Positions 15,461 through 24,943 of a DNA stretch of 64,000 nt are shown one piece after another (position 1 is the stretch's first letter; every line of letters begins with the position of its first letter). This DNA comes from Roseobacter sinensis. GTDB lineage: Bacteria > Pseudomonadota > Alphaproteobacteria > Rhodobacterales > Rhodobacteraceae. A program made the translations under genes and the position numbers. The notes under the pieces were generated by a model. It saw only the letters and a program-made list of their open reading frames with translations. It searched no databases and had not been told where the DNA came from. The stretch spans positions 287,282 to 351,281 of the forward strand of contig NZ_JALIEB010000002.1 of assembly GCF_025755255.1 (NCBI RefSeq), written 5' to 3'.

Positions 15461-17166
15461 CAGGCGGCGAACTCTTCCGGTGTCAGGGCATAGACGTCGT
15501 AATCGCCTGCCTGCGCCTGCGCAAGCAGGCTGTTGTGATCGGGTAGGAGGCGCTGGATATAGAATGTCGCCACCTTGGCGCGCGGGCCCTTCGGGTCCTG
15601 CAGGGCCGAGGCGAGATGGATATGCCCGCCCAGCACCCGTGCAAAGGCGCGCAGGTAGGGCACGGCGCCCGCAAAGCGGACACGGTGGTCCTGTCTGATC
15701 ATCCACTCGGTCGTCTCGCGCAGGGATTCGCTGGCCTGCCAGACCGGCTCGGCCAGCTCCGGCAGCACATCCCGCGCCGCCTCCGCCGCCGCCTCGATCT
15801 CGTCCATGAGCTGATAGGCCGCCTCGCCGCCATCCATCATCTTGCGCGCCACCAGATCCATTGCCTGGATCCCGTTGGTGCCCTCGTAGATCGTCGTCAC
15901 ACGCACGTCGCGGGCGTATTGCGCGGCCCCCGTCTCCTCGACAAAGCCCATGCCGCCGTGCACCTGGATGCCCATGGCAGCGACCTCATTGCCGATGTCG
16001 GTGCCGAACGCCTTGGCGACCGGTGTGAGCAAGGCTGCCCGGGATTTCCACCTATCCTCGCCCGTCGCGGTCGACATGTCGATGGCCGCGGCGCAGAGCA
16101 GCGCGATGCCGCGCGCCGCAAAGGTGTCGGCACGCATGGTCATGAGCATGCGCCGCACGTCGGCATGGTCGATGATCGCCGCCGTTTCACCCTCGGTGCG
16201 GCCCTGCTTGCGGTCGAGCGCATAGGCCAGCGCGTGTTGATAGGCACCTTCCGCCGCGCCTACGCCCTGCCCACCGACGCCGAGGCGCGCGTTGTTCATC
16301 ATCGTGAACATCGCCGCCATGCCGCCACCCTCGGGGCCCACAAGCCAGCCGGTGGCACCGTCGTATTGCATCACGCAGGTGGGCGAGCCGTGCAGGCCCA
16401 TCTTGTGCTCGAGGCTCACGACCTTGAGGCTGTTGGCCACGCCCGCGTTCCCATCCTCATCGGGCAGGTTGCGCGGCACGAGGAACAGCGAGATGCCCTT
16501 GGTGCCCGCCGGGGCGCCCGGCAGCCGCGCCAGCACCAGGTGGCAGACGTTTTCGGTGAAGTCGTTGTCGCCCCAGGAGATGTAGATCTTCTGCCCGGTG
16601 ATGCTGTGGGTGCCGTCGCCATTGTCCTCGGCCTTGGTGCTGAGCGCGCCCACATCCGAGCCCGCCTGCGGCTCGGTCAGGTTCATGGTCCCGGTCCATT
16701 CGCCGGAGATGAGTTTGGGCAGGTAAAGCGCCTTGATCTCGTCCGAGGCATGGTGCTCCAGCGCCTCGATCTGGCCTTGGGTCATCAGCGGCGCGAGCTG
16801 CAGTGACAGGCAGGCGGCACTCATCATTTCGTTCACAGCCGTGGTCAGCGTCATCGGCAGGCCCATCCCGCCGTACTCCGGGTCGGCGGCCATACCGACC
16901 CAGCCGCCCTCGGCGATGGCCTGATAGCCCTCGGCAAAGCCGGGCGAGGTGCGCACCACACCGTTTTCCAGCCGCGCCGGATACAGATCGCCCGGGCGCT
17001 GCAACGGGGCCAGCACCTCGTCGCACAGCTTTGCCGCTTCGGTCAGGATCGCTTGCGTGACATCCGCACTCGCTTCGGCGAACCGCTCGGTCGCCTGCAC
17101 CTCGTCAAAGCCCACCACATGGTCGAAGAGAAAAGCATAGTCATCCACGGGTGCGCGATAGGGCAT
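15460..17166 (-). CDS. Acyl-CoA dehydrogenase, DmdC-like
   Basis: This is a 568-residue FAD-dependent acyl-CoA dehydrogenase with a C-terminal extension, as in long-chain types and the DmdC 3-methylmercaptopropionyl-CoA dehydrogenases of DMSP degradation. Visible motifs are MNLTEPQAGSDVGAL (FAD/substrate contacts), KIYISWGDND and YEGTNGIQAMDL, which carries the expected catalytic glutamate. ATG at 17166 gives the family start MPYRAPV; the in-frame ATG at 17244 adds 26 atypical residues. Electrons would pass via ETF to the ETF-QO encoded at 3.3-4.9 kb. DmdC specificity cannot be proved from sequence alone. Confidence 0.9.
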   Translation of the reverse strand: MPYRAPVDDYAFLFDHVVGFDEVQATERFAEASADVTQAILTEAAKLCDEVLAPLQRPGDLYPARLENGVVRTSPGFAEGYQAIAEGGWVGMAADPEYGGMGLPMTLTTAVNEMMSAACLSLQLAPLMTQGQIEALEHHASDEIKALYLPKLISGEWTGTMNLTEPQAGSDVGALSTKAEDNGDGTHSITGQKIYISWGDNDFTENVCHLVLARLPGAPAGTKGISLFLVPRNLPDEDGNAGVANSLKVVSLEHKMGLHGSPTCVMQYDGATGWLVGPEGGGMAAMFTMMNNARLGVGGQGVGAAEGAYQHALAYALDRKQGRTEGETAAIIDHADVRRMLMTMRADTFAARGIALLCAAAIDMSTATGEDRWKSRAALLTPVAKAFGTDIGNEVAAMGIQVHGGMGFVEETGAAQYARDVRVTTIYEGTNGIQAMDLVARKMMDGGEAAYQLMDEIEAAAEAARDVLPELAEPVWQASESLRETTEWMIRQDHRVRFAGAVPYLRAFARVLGGHIHLASALQDPKGPRAKVATFYIQRLLPDHNSLLAQAQAGDYDVYALTPEEFAA

Positions 17167-17297
17167 GTGTCGTCTCCGGTCCGGTGCTGGCAGCGGCCTG
17201 TCTTGGCAACAGGCAAGGGACTCTATAAGGGTTTGCGCTACCATTCATGGGCCGCAATGCCGCCTGCGGCAACCGAAACGCGGCGTCACGGAGCCCG

Positions 17298-18245
17298 ATG
17301 ACCTCAGCCCCTCCCCTTCTCCTGCGCCCCGATGCGACGGGCATCGACCAGGCGGCAGCACTGCTCGCCCGTGGTGCGCTGGTGGCCTTCCCGACCGAAA
17401 CGGTCTACGGCCTCGGGGCAGACGCGCGGAACGGCGAAGCGGTGGCCGCGATCTACGCTGCCAAGGGCCGTCCCAGCTTCAATCCGCTGATCGTGCATCT
17501 GCCCTCGACCAAAGCCGCACAGTCTTACGTGCAGTGGTCCGACACCGCAGATCGGCTGGCCCAGGCCTTCTGGCCCGGCCCGCTCACACTCGTCCTGCCG
17601 CTTCGGAAGGATCACGGTCTCTCCGGTCTGGTCACGGCGGGGCTACCCACGGTGGCGCTGCGGGTGCCGGCGCAGCCGTCGGCACAGCGCTTGCTGCGTG
17701 CCTTCGCAGGGCCGGTCGCCGCCCCCTCGGCCAACCCCTCGGGCCGCATCAGTCCAACAACGGCGCAGCATGTGGTCGCGGGCCTTGGCGAGACGGTTGC
17801 GGCGGTGCTTGACGATGGGCCCTGTGCAGTAGGGCTCGAAAGCACGATCATCGGGCTCGATGGCGTGCCCGCACTTCTGCGCGCGGGCGGCTTGCCGCTG
17901 GAGGCCCTCGAGGCGGCCCTCGGCGCGCCACTTCCGCATGCGACGACGCCCGTGGCGATCACCGCGCCCGGCCAGTTGGCCTCGCACTACGCACCAAAGG
18001 CCGCCCTGCGCACGAACGTGACGGAGGCCGGTCCGGACGAGCTGCTGCTCGGTTTTGGCCCCATGGCAGCAGACCTGAACCTCTCGGCGCGCGGCGATCT
18101 GCACGAGGCGGCGGCCAATCTCTTCGAGATGCTGCACCGGTTGGATGCCAAGGGGCAGCCCATCGCCGTGGCTCCGATCCCCGATCACGGGCTGGGCCGC
18201 GCCATCAACGACCGGCTGGCGCGCGCCGCTGCACCGCGCGCCTAG
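17298..18245 (+). CDS. L-threonylcarbamoyladenylate synthase (Sua5 type)
   Basis: The enzyme makes threonylcarbamoyl-AMP from threonine, bicarbonate and ATP for the t6A37 modification of ANN-decoding tRNAs. The 315-residue length indicates the two-domain Sua5 form rather than short YrdC/TsaC. The YrdC domain shows GALVAFPTETVYGLGADA, KGRPSFNPLIVHL and APSANPSGRISPT. The linker and Sua5 domain begin near APGQLASHYAPKA, the conserved loop that gates the active site. ATG at 17298 was preferred to 17247. The TAG stop is the start of palindromic repeat copy C. Confidence 0.94.
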   Translation: MTSAPPLLLRPDATGIDQAAALLARGALVAFPTETVYGLGADARNGEAVAAIYAAKGRPSFNPLIVHLPSTKAAQSYVQWSDTADRLAQAFWPGPLTLVLPLRKDHGLSGLVTAGLPTVALRVPAQPSAQRLLRAFAGPVAAPSANPSGRISPTTAQHVVAGLGETVAAVLDDGPCAVGLESTIIGLDGVPALLRAGGLPLEALEAALGAPLPHATTPVAITAPGQLASHYAPKAALRTNVTEAGPDELLLGFGPMAADLNLSARGDLHEAAANLFEMLHRLDAKGQPIAVAPIPDHGLGRAINDRLARAAAPRA

Positions 18246-18348
18246 AGCGTTTCGCCTTTGACCAGAGACGGGATGTGTCACCTATTGCGTTGATTTCATC
18301 GAAGTCAGGCCGCGATAGGGGATGCAGGTTCAAGGAGAATTGCTTTGG
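18243..18348. repeat. Intergenic palindromic repeat, family 1, copy C
   Basis: This 106-bp element begins TAGAGCGTTTCGCCTTTG and ends CAAGGAGAATTGCTTTGG. Inside, CCTATTGCG pairs with CGCGATAGG (one G-U) and TGATTTC pairs with GAAGTCA (one G-U), so the fold seen in copy B is kept despite base changes. The first TAG is the Sua5 gene stop. The convergent yqgE gene ends 22 bases beyond. Confidence 0.85.
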
Positions 18349-18369
18349 GATCCGTCCGGAAAGGCGCCG

Positions 18370-18954
18370 TCAGGCCCGGCCCGCCGAGGACGACAGCCCG
18401 AGCGGGTCGATCCCGAGGCTGAGCAGCGCCTCGGACCATTTGTCCTCAGCCGCGACGTCGAAGACCAGCCGCTGCGTCGCGCCTGCCGTCAGCCAGCCGT
18501 TGCGCGCAATCTCGCTCTCCAGCTGCCCGGGCCCCCAGCCCGCATAGCCCAGCATCATCAGCGCATGGTCCGGGCCCCGGTCGCGGGCAATCTCCTCGAG
18601 AATGTCGAGCGTCGCGGTCATACCGAACCCACCCTGAACACGCAGGGTGTGCAGGCTCGACTCGTAGTCATCGGAATGCAGCACGAAGCCTCGGCCGGTC
18701 TCGACCGGCCCGCCGAAATAGACCGGCATCCGGGCCGCATCCTCCGAGGGGGCAATCTCCAGCTGATCCAGCACGTCGCTCATCCGCACGTCGCTGCTGG
18801 GTTTGTTCAGGATCAACCCCATCGCTCCTTTCTCGGAATAAGCGCACATCAGTATCACCGAACGCTCGAAGCGCGGATCACCCATGGACGGCATCGCGAT
18901 CAGAAGCGCGCCGGTCAGATCAAGCGTGTCTGTCTCGTGAACGGGTTCGCCCAT
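18370..18954 (-). CDS. YqgE/AlgH family protein (UPF0301)
   Basis: This 194-residue cytoplasmic protein has the family hallmarks: [20 protein letters not shown] at the N-terminus, [27 protein letters not shown] and [15 protein letters not shown]. The family is widespread in Proteobacteria; its biochemical role is not established. It stands alone, ending at repeat copy C and beginning in a 117-base divergent region shared with the DsbD-domain gene. I see no clear promoter in that region. Confidence 0.92.
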   Translation of the reverse strand: MGEPVHETDTLDLTGALLIAMPSMGDPRFERSVILMCAYSEKGAMGLILNKPSSDVRMSDVLDQLEIAPSEDAARMPVYFGGPVETGRGFVLHSDDYESSLHTLRVQGGFGMTATLDILEEIARDRGPDHALMMLGYAGWGPGQLESEIARNGWLTAGATQRLVFDVAAEDKWSEALLSLGIDPLGLSSSAGRA

Positions 18955-19071
18955 GCCCTCAGCATGACCTGCGGCCGAGACGGGTGCAAGGGCAATAGCC
19001 GGACAGATGGCGAAACATGGCTAACCGTATCGTGACTTGGCATTTCACTCTCGCTCGCGCATATCCACATC

Positions 19072-19878
19072 ATGAGACACCTGCGCCTCGCCTTCGCCCT
19101 CACCGCCCTCGCTGCCCTGCCGGCTGCCGCGCAGGATCGCTTTGCGATGCCGGTAACCGCGCAGGTCCTGCATGGCTGGGTCCAGGCCGATGGCAGTCGC
19201 ATGGCCGCGGTTCACATGGATCTTGAAGCGGGCTGGAAGACCTATTGGCGCGCGCCGGGCGATGCTGGCATCCCGCCGAGCTTCGACTGGCGCGGTTCGC
19301 GCAATCTGCACTCCGTCGCGATCTCCTGGCCGAGGCCGGACGTCTTTGACGAAAACGGCATGCGTTCGATCGGATATTCGGAGAGGCTGGTGATCCCGCT
19401 GTCGATCACGCCGAAAGAAGCAGGGTCGCCCGTGCACGTACGGTTGAGCATGGATATCGGCATCTGTGCGGATATCTGCATTCCGCACCGGCTCGAGTTC
19501 GACGAGGTGATCGCGACCGACGAGACGCGCCCGACCCCAGCGATTGCCGCGGCGCTGGCCGACGGGCCCTATTCGGCAGCCGAGGCAGGCGTGACCTCCG
19601 CGCGCTGCACCATCGAGCCGACGGCGGAAGGGTTGCGCATCGAGGCGCGCGTGGGCGTGCCTCATACCGGCGGCACCGAGGTGATGGTGATCGAGTCCGG
19701 ACTTCCGGATATCTGGGTCAGCGAATCCGATACGCGCCGCAGCGGCGACGAGGTGATCGCCGTCTCCGAAATGATCCATGTGAACGGTGGGCCGATTGCG
19801 CTGGATCGTTCGGCCATCCGGCTCACGGTGCTGGGCAGCAACCACGCGGTCGATGTCCGGGGCTGCAGCGCCGGTTAG
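19072..19878 (+). CDS. Periplasmic protein with DsbD N-terminal-like domain
   Basis: This 268-residue protein has a signal peptide ending near LPAAAQ and a single immunoglobulin-like domain of the DsbD alpha type. GWKTYWRAPGDAGIPPSFDW and DIGICADICIPHRLEF are typical. The two cysteines of CADIC match the reducing pair in DsbD-alpha, which passes electrons to periplasmic thiol proteins. Unlike full DsbD there is no membrane domain or thioredoxin domain, so it would need a separate electron donor such as CcdA. ATG at 19072 begins the signal peptide. The TAG stop is the first triplet of the repeat at 19876. Confidence 0.85.
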   Translation: MRHLRLAFALTALAALPAAAQDRFAMPVTAQVLHGWVQADGSRMAAVHMDLEAGWKTYWRAPGDAGIPPSFDWRGSRNLHSVAISWPRPDVFDENGMRSIGYSERLVIPLSITPKEAGSPVHVRLSMDIGICADICIPHRLEFDEVIATDETRPTPAIAAALADGPYSAAEAGVTSARCTIEPTAEGLRIEARVGVPHTGGTEVMVIESGLPDIWVSESDTRRSGDEVIAVSEMIHVNGGPIALDRSAIRLTVLGSNHAVDVRGCSAG

Positions 19879-19990
19879 AGCGACGTCGGTCTGAGTGCCA
19901 CCAAAGCATGTCGAAATCCGCGGCTCGACCAGCACCTTGCGGGGTGAGGGGTCTTGGATCTTGATTGAGATTGAAGGGGTTCTGCTCTAG
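19876..19990. repeat. Intergenic palindromic element, second type, between convergent genes
   Basis: This 115-bp stretch begins TAGAGCGACGTCGGTCTG and ends GGGGTTCTGCTCTAG. The ends TAGAGC and GCTCTA are exact inverted repeats and match the ends of the family-1 elements, but the interior differs. The left TAG is the stop of the DsbD-domain gene. The right CTAG supplies the TAG stop of the RND permease on the other strand. Only one copy is in the window. Confidence 0.6.
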
Positions 19991-22900
19991 GCCGCGCCTC
20001 GCTTCCGACTAAGCAGCAATACGATGGCGGCCACCACATAGCCGGCCAAGACCAGCACGGCAGCGCCGCCGATGAAGGTCAGAAGTGCGGCACTCATCGC
20101 CGGCCAGCGCGCCAGTTCCGGAAAGAAACCGAGCACGACGGGAGACAGGCCGCCCTGAAGGAGTGTCCACCCCAATGTCGCCCCGCCCCAGAGCGCGATC
20201 AGCCCCCAGAGCCCGGTGAAGCCCGCGCGCACCACAGCGACCGGGGCCACCAGCCCGCGCCGCATCGCCTTGATCTGGCGCGAGAGGTCGTGCTTGATCG
20301 CGATCAGCGCGGGCACCAGAAGCAGCACGATGACCATGCCGAAGCCCAATCCATAGACCAGCGTGATCACCGTCGGTTTCAGGAAAGCGGCCTGACGGCT
20401 GGTCTCCTGCAGCATCGGCAACATGCCCAGCACGGTGGTCATCGTTGTCAGCATGACCGGCCTGAGCCGGTCTGCCGCGCCGTCGATGATCGACGGGATC
20501 AAGCCGCGTTCCTCTGCGTATTCGTCAATCGTCGTGATCAGCACGATGGAATCGTTGATGATGATGCCCGTCATGCCCAACAGCCCGACCACCGTGAAGA
20601 TGTTGAGCGGCATGTCCCAGGCCATATGACCGTAGATGACGCCCACGAGACCAAAAGGCACGACCGACATCACAAGCAGCGGTCGCGTCCAGCTGCCGAA
20701 GACCCAGGCCAGCACAAGGTAGATGCCGAAGAGGCACAGGATCAGACCGTTCAGCGCCTCGCTCAGGAAGCGGTCTTCCTCTTCGGCAAGACCCGAAAGC
20801 CTCCAGTCCACCTGATGCTCGCTCTCGATGCTGGGCAGAATGTCTTGTTCGAGCGCCCGTTCGATCTCGGCCGCGCGTTGCGGGTCATCGGCGGAGATGT
20901 CCCCCCTCACCCAGATCACCCGCACCCCGTTCACCCGACTGATGGTGCGAAAGCCGATCCGGCTCTGCACCGTGACGATATCGGACAGCGGCACGTAGAC
21001 CCCATCCGGAGTGCGCATTTGGGTGCGGTCGAGGAAATCGGCGGTCAGCTCGTCCTTGGGCAACTGGACCTCGATGGTCGCACTGCGCGGACCATCCGGG
21101 AAGGTCGCCGCCTCGATTCCGCCGAGGCGGTGGCGCAGCACCCGGCCAAGCCCGTCTATGGTGAATCCCAGCGCCTGACCACGGGGTGTCAGATCGAGGA
21201 TCAGCTCCTCGCGGTCATAGGTGAGATTGTCTTCAACCGCGAGCACCTCGGGATAGCGCAGCAGGGCTGCCTGCAGATCCAGACTGGCCGCCTTCAGCGT
21301 ATCACTGTCCTGACCCGAGAACTCGACGCTCAGCGCATCGCCGCCCTGCCCGTCGCGCTGCCCGTGGAACGACAGGACCTCGGTCAACGGATGCTGCGTC
21401 ACCAGGTCACGCAGATCGGCCGTGAAGGCGAAGCTGGAATAGGGACGATCATCTGGACTGATCAGCGTGATCGAAATGGATCCGAGCAGGTCTGGATCCT
21501 TGAATTCACTGCCGGAGAGCCCACGCCCCGCCGTGCCACCGACCTCGGCAATGGCATGCAGCACCGGGTTGACGCCGTAGCGCGCCTCATAGTCGGCGGC
21601 CAGCGCCTCCGTGGCCCGCTGCAGCTCCAGCATCATGGCCTGGGCATCCTCGCGCTGTGCCCCTTCGGCCATGGCAAAGTTGCCCGTGACCGAGCTGCGT
21701 TCGGGTGCGTTCCAGAAGCGCCACTGTGCCTCGCCGCTGATGAAGTACGAGACCTGGAGGGCCAGGATGAGAATGAGGCCCGACAGCACCGCATAGCGCG
21801 CGGTGATGACGCCTGCGATCATCGGCTTGAAGAGCCTGTGCCGCACCCAGACAAAGCCGCGGTTCACCTGTCGGCTGGGCCAGTCATACCAGCGCTCCTT
21901 GGCCTGGGCAGCCAGGGCATGGGCCATGTGATTGGGCAGCACGAGGAAGCACTCCACCAATGACGCCAGCAGCACCGCGATCACGGTGAAGGGGATGTCC
22001 TTGACGATCGTACCGAACCACCCGCCAACCAGGAACAGCCCCATGAAGGCGATCACCGTGGTGATCGTGGCCGCAAAGACCGGCAGCGCCATGCGGCGCG
22101 CCGCGCGCTCGGCCGCCACGAAGGGGGGCTCGCCGAAATGGCGTGCGCGGTGATCGGCGTGTTCGGCCACCACAATGGCGTCATCGACGACGATCCCCAG
22201 CGTGATGATCAGCCCGAAAAGCGAGATCATGTTCAGCGTCAGCCCGGCGGCATACATCAGGCCAATGGCCGCCAGCATTGCGGCAGGAATGCCCGCGGCC
22301 ACCCAGAAGGCCGTGCGCGCGTTCAGGAAGAGAAACAGCAGGCACACCACCAGCCCCAACCCGGTCAGCCCGTTGCTGAGCAGCGTATTCAGCCGTGAGG
22401 TGATCGCCTCTGCGCGGGTCCGGATCAGCTCGATGCTCATCCCGTCCTGCAGGGTCGCGCGCATCTCGGCAGCAACCCGTTCGACCGTGCGCTGCACGCC
22501 GATGGAATCGCCACCATCGGCCCGGTCGACGCGGATCGAAATCGCCGGGTGTGGTCCTACGAAATAGGCGCGCTCCCGATCCGGGCCTTCCTGGGTGACC
22601 TGCGCGATGTCGCCGACGCGCAGCTTTGATCCATCGGGGTTGGAGCGCAGGACGATCTCGGCAATCTTCTCGGGCACGCGCTTTTCGGTCCCGGTCCGCA
22701 CCCGCGTATTGGCGCCGGCGACGTTGCCTGCCGGGTCGGTGTCGACCTCCGCTGCGATGGCCTCGGCGATCTCGGCCATGGTGACATCGTTGGATATCAG
22801 CTTGATCGAGGGCACCTCGACAGTGATCTGCGGGGCGGCGTAGCCGCGGAAGGTCGTGCGCGTGACGCCCGCCGCAAACAGCCGTTTGACGAATTCGTCG

Positions 22901-23391
22901 CCATAGAGCCCCAGTTGTTCGGGCGAGACCGGCCCGGCGATGATCACATCCGTGACCCGGTCGCGCCGGGCCGCGCGGCGGACGCGCGGCTCCTCGACGT
23001 CCTCGGGAAGCTCCGTCACGGTATCGACGGCGTCCTGCACCTCGGTCGCGGCGCGCGACATGTCCCAGTTCGGCTCGAACTCGAGCCTCACGGTTCCGGT
23101 GTCGGGGCGCGCCACCGCCCAGCTCTTGGTGACGCCCTCCACCTGCATCAGCACCGGTTCCAGCACCTGGATGATTGCGCTGTCCACATCGTCGGCGCTG
23201 GCCTGATCCCAGGTCACGGTCACGGTCACCTGATCGAAGGTTGCATCGGGGAAGAACTGCGACCTGATGTTTGGAAACGCGAACAGACCGGCGACGACCA
23301 TCGCCACGAAGACGAGGTTGGCCACCGTACGGTGCCGCGTGAAATAGGACAGGATGCCGCCTGCGGCGTCAGATATCGGACCCGATTGCAT
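19987..23391 (-). CDS. RND-family efflux transporter permease
   Basis: This 1134-residue inner-membrane protein has the RND layout: TM1 near residues 22-40, a large periplasmic loop, TM2-6 (about 340-560), a second loop and TM8-12. Signatures include VTVTWDQASADDVDSAI, GIVVDDAIVVAEHADH in TM4, the proton-relay region, and GMTGIIINDSIVLITT in TM10. It belongs to the HAE-1-like drug/solute efflux group; the substrate is unknown. The ATG follows the adaptor stop directly (TAGATG), so the pair is coupled. No outer-membrane channel gene is adjacent. The TAG stop comes from the 19876-19990 repeat. Confidence 0.95.
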   Translation of the reverse strand: MQSGPISDAAGGILSYFTRHRTVANLVFVAMVVAGLFAFPNIRSQFFPDATFDQVTVTVTWDQASADDVDSAIIQVLEPVLMQVEGVTKSWAVARPDTGTVRLEFEPNWDMSRAATEVQDAVDTVTELPEDVEEPRVRRAARRDRVTDVIIAGPVSPEQLGLYGDEFVKRLFAAGVTRTTFRGYAAPQITVEVPSIKLISNDVTMAEIAEAIAAEVDTDPAGNVAGANTRVRTGTEKRVPEKIAEIVLRSNPDGSKLRVGDIAQVTQEGPDRERAYFVGPHPAISIRVDRADGGDSIGVQRTVERVAAEMRATLQDGMSIELIRTRAEAITSRLNTLLSNGLTGLGLVVCLLFLFLNARTAFWVAAGIPAAMLAAIGLMYAAGLTLNMISLFGLIITLGIVVDDAIVVAEHADHRARHFGEPPFVAAERAARRMALPVFAATITTVIAFMGLFLVGGWFGTIVKDIPFTVIAVLLASLVECFLVLPNHMAHALAAQAKERWYDWPSRQVNRGFVWVRHRLFKPMIAGVITARYAVLSGLILILALQVSYFISGEAQWRFWNAPERSSVTGNFAMAEGAQREDAQAMMLELQRATEALAADYEARYGVNPVLHAIAEVGGTAGRGLSGSEFKDPDLLGSISITLISPDDRPYSSFAFTADLRDLVTQHPLTEVLSFHGQRDGQGGDALSVEFSGQDSDTLKAASLDLQAALLRYPEVLAVEDNLTYDREELILDLTPRGQALGFTIDGLGRVLRHRLGGIEAATFPDGPRSATIEVQLPKDELTADFLDRTQMRTPDGVYVPLSDIVTVQSRIGFRTISRVNGVRVIWVRGDISADDPQRAAEIERALEQDILPSIESEHQVDWRLSGLAEEEDRFLSEALNGLILCLFGIYLVLAWVFGSWTRPLLVMSVVPFGLVGVIYGHMAWDMPLNIFTVVGLLGMTGIIINDSIVLITTIDEYAEERGLIPSIIDGAADRLRPVMLTTMTTVLGMLPMLQETSRQAAFLKPTVITLVYGLGFGMVIVLLLVPALIAIKHDLSRQIKAMRRGLVAPVAVVRAGFTGLWGLIALWGGATLGWTLLQGGLSPVVLGFFPELARWPAMSAALLTFIGGAAVLVLAGYVVAAIVLLLSRKRGAA

Positions 23392-24849
23392 CTAGCCGCC
23401 CATGCGGCTTTCGATCCGCGCCACCATCTGCGCAGGCACCTCGCGTTCAGCAAGCTGCGCCAGGACACGTTCCTTGGTTTCGGCCGGCATATGCTCCGTG
23501 CCTTTCACAAAAGCCACGAGCCGCGCCCGCCGCTCTTCGCTGAGCTCCAACATGTCCGGCACGCCAGCGGAAACCACTGCCTCCTGGCGCAAGACCCGGA
23601 TGGAGACCCCTGGTCCAAGGAGCGGGGTCCGAGTGGTGACGACATCGCGCCCCTCAAGCCCCTCCCCGCGGACCAGAACCTGATCGCCCTGGCGCCGAAG
23701 GAGCGTGACCGCCAGCACTTCCAGACGGTTATCCTCGCCGTTAACCAGCACCGTGGAGTCAGACCCCAACGCAGAAGCCGGCAGGCTGATCACATCCGGT
23801 AGCGGCTGCTCCTCGATCTCCAGGGTGACAAAATCGCCCGGACGGAACCCGGACGCATGGGTGAGGCGCGCAAAGACGCGGCGTCCGGTCTGCCCGTCAC
23901 CGGCGCCGGCGCTGACACGTGAGAGGCTGCCAGTGGCCTGTGCATCCACGCCGGCCACATCCAGGCGCGCCAGCACGCGTGTGTCGATCAGACCGCCCTC
24001 GGGGTTCAACAGCCGCGCATATTGCGCTGTGGACACCTGGAAGGAGACTTCGAGATCGTTGGGGTCGATCAGATCGGCCAGTCGCTCGTTGGCCGAGACC
24101 AGACGCCCCTCGACGACGCTTGTGTCGCTCAACGTGCCGCTGAAGGGTGCTTCGATGGCGGTATCGGCGAGCGTGCGTCGGGCTTCGGTGAGCGCAATCC
24201 GTTGCCGCAGTAGGCGCGTTGCGGCCTGATCCACCCGTGCTTCCGCACGGGCCACGTCCTGGCGCCGCGCCAAGACGGTGGCCCGGGCCGCCGCGGCCTG
24301 AAGCTCGGCGGTTTCGACGGCAGCCGTCGATCCGACCCCGCGCCCCGCCAGATCGAGCTGCCGATTGTAGGCTTTCTCGCGCAGACTCACCTGGTGTTCG
24401 GCCGCTGTCTGCTCGGCTCCGGCGAGGTCCCGCGCACGTCGCGCATCGCGAATCTCTGCTTCAGCGTCCGCCAGATCCGCAGACAGCCGGTCGACCGCCG
24501 CCTGCATTTCGGACGGATCAATCCGGACCAGCACCTCCCCCTGGGTTACACGGCCGGCATCTTCGAAGTTCTCGTGCAGAGCCGTCACCCGCCCGGCGAC
24601 GGCCGCGCGCAACTCCAGCGTCCGGCGTGATGAAATCTCGCCAAAGGTCTCCATAACCGGCGTGATGGTCCGGGCCTCGGCCCGCTCAAGATGGACCGCA
24701 AAGACCCGCTCGCGCGGGGGTGGCGCCGGTGCGTCGTCGCTCAGCCGCGCCTGCACTGCGCTCTGCACGACATAGGCCGCATAAACCAGCAAACCCAGGC
24801 TGACCGCCGCGAGGAAGACCCCGATCATACTCTGGCGCAGAAACCGCAT
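23392..24849 (-). CDS. RND efflux periplasmic adaptor subunit
   Basis: This 485-residue membrane fusion protein has an N-terminal anchor helix (GVFLAAVSLGLLVYAAYVV). The barrel-sandwich/lipoyl half SSRRTLELRAAVAGRVTAL follows, then a helical hairpin rich in Ala, Arg and Glu (about residues 120-215), the second lipoyl half with IEAPFSGTLSDTSVVEG, and a beta-barrel domain. It links the permease to an outer-membrane channel. The C-terminal 60 residues, with ERRARLVAFVKGTEHMPAETKERVLAQL, are an extra tail of unknown role. It is the first gene of the two-gene operon. Confidence 0.94.
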   Translation of the reverse strand: MRFLRQSMIGVFLAAVSLGLLVYAAYVVQSAVQARLSDDAPAPPPRERVFAVHLERAEARTITPVMETFGEISSRRTLELRAAVAGRVTALHENFEDAGRVTQGEVLVRIDPSEMQAAVDRLSADLADAEAEIRDARRARDLAGAEQTAAEHQVSLREKAYNRQLDLAGRGVGSTAAVETAELQAAAARATVLARRQDVARAEARVDQAATRLLRQRIALTEARRTLADTAIEAPFSGTLSDTSVVEGRLVSANERLADLIDPNDLEVSFQVSTAQYARLLNPEGGLIDTRVLARLDVAGVDAQATGSLSRVSAGAGDGQTGRRVFARLTHASGFRPGDFVTLEIEEQPLPDVISLPASALGSDSTVLVNGEDNRLEVLAVTLLRRQGDQVLVRGEGLEGRDVVTTRTPLLGPGVSIRVLRQEAVVSAGVPDMLELSEERRARLVAFVKGTEHMPAETKERVLAQLAEREVPAQMVARIESRMGG

Positions 24850-24943
24850 ACCGCCGTAATCCTAATACCTTAACCCCTGGGCGTTTATACCCCAAGATCG
24901 CCGAGAAATACACCGATCCGCCGCAACGTTACGGACGAATTTG

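Noticed and set aside
20290-21963. 557-codon frame on the plus strand
   Set aside because: Antisense to the RND permease; composition is rich in His, Arg and Gln as expected for a GC-rich shadow.
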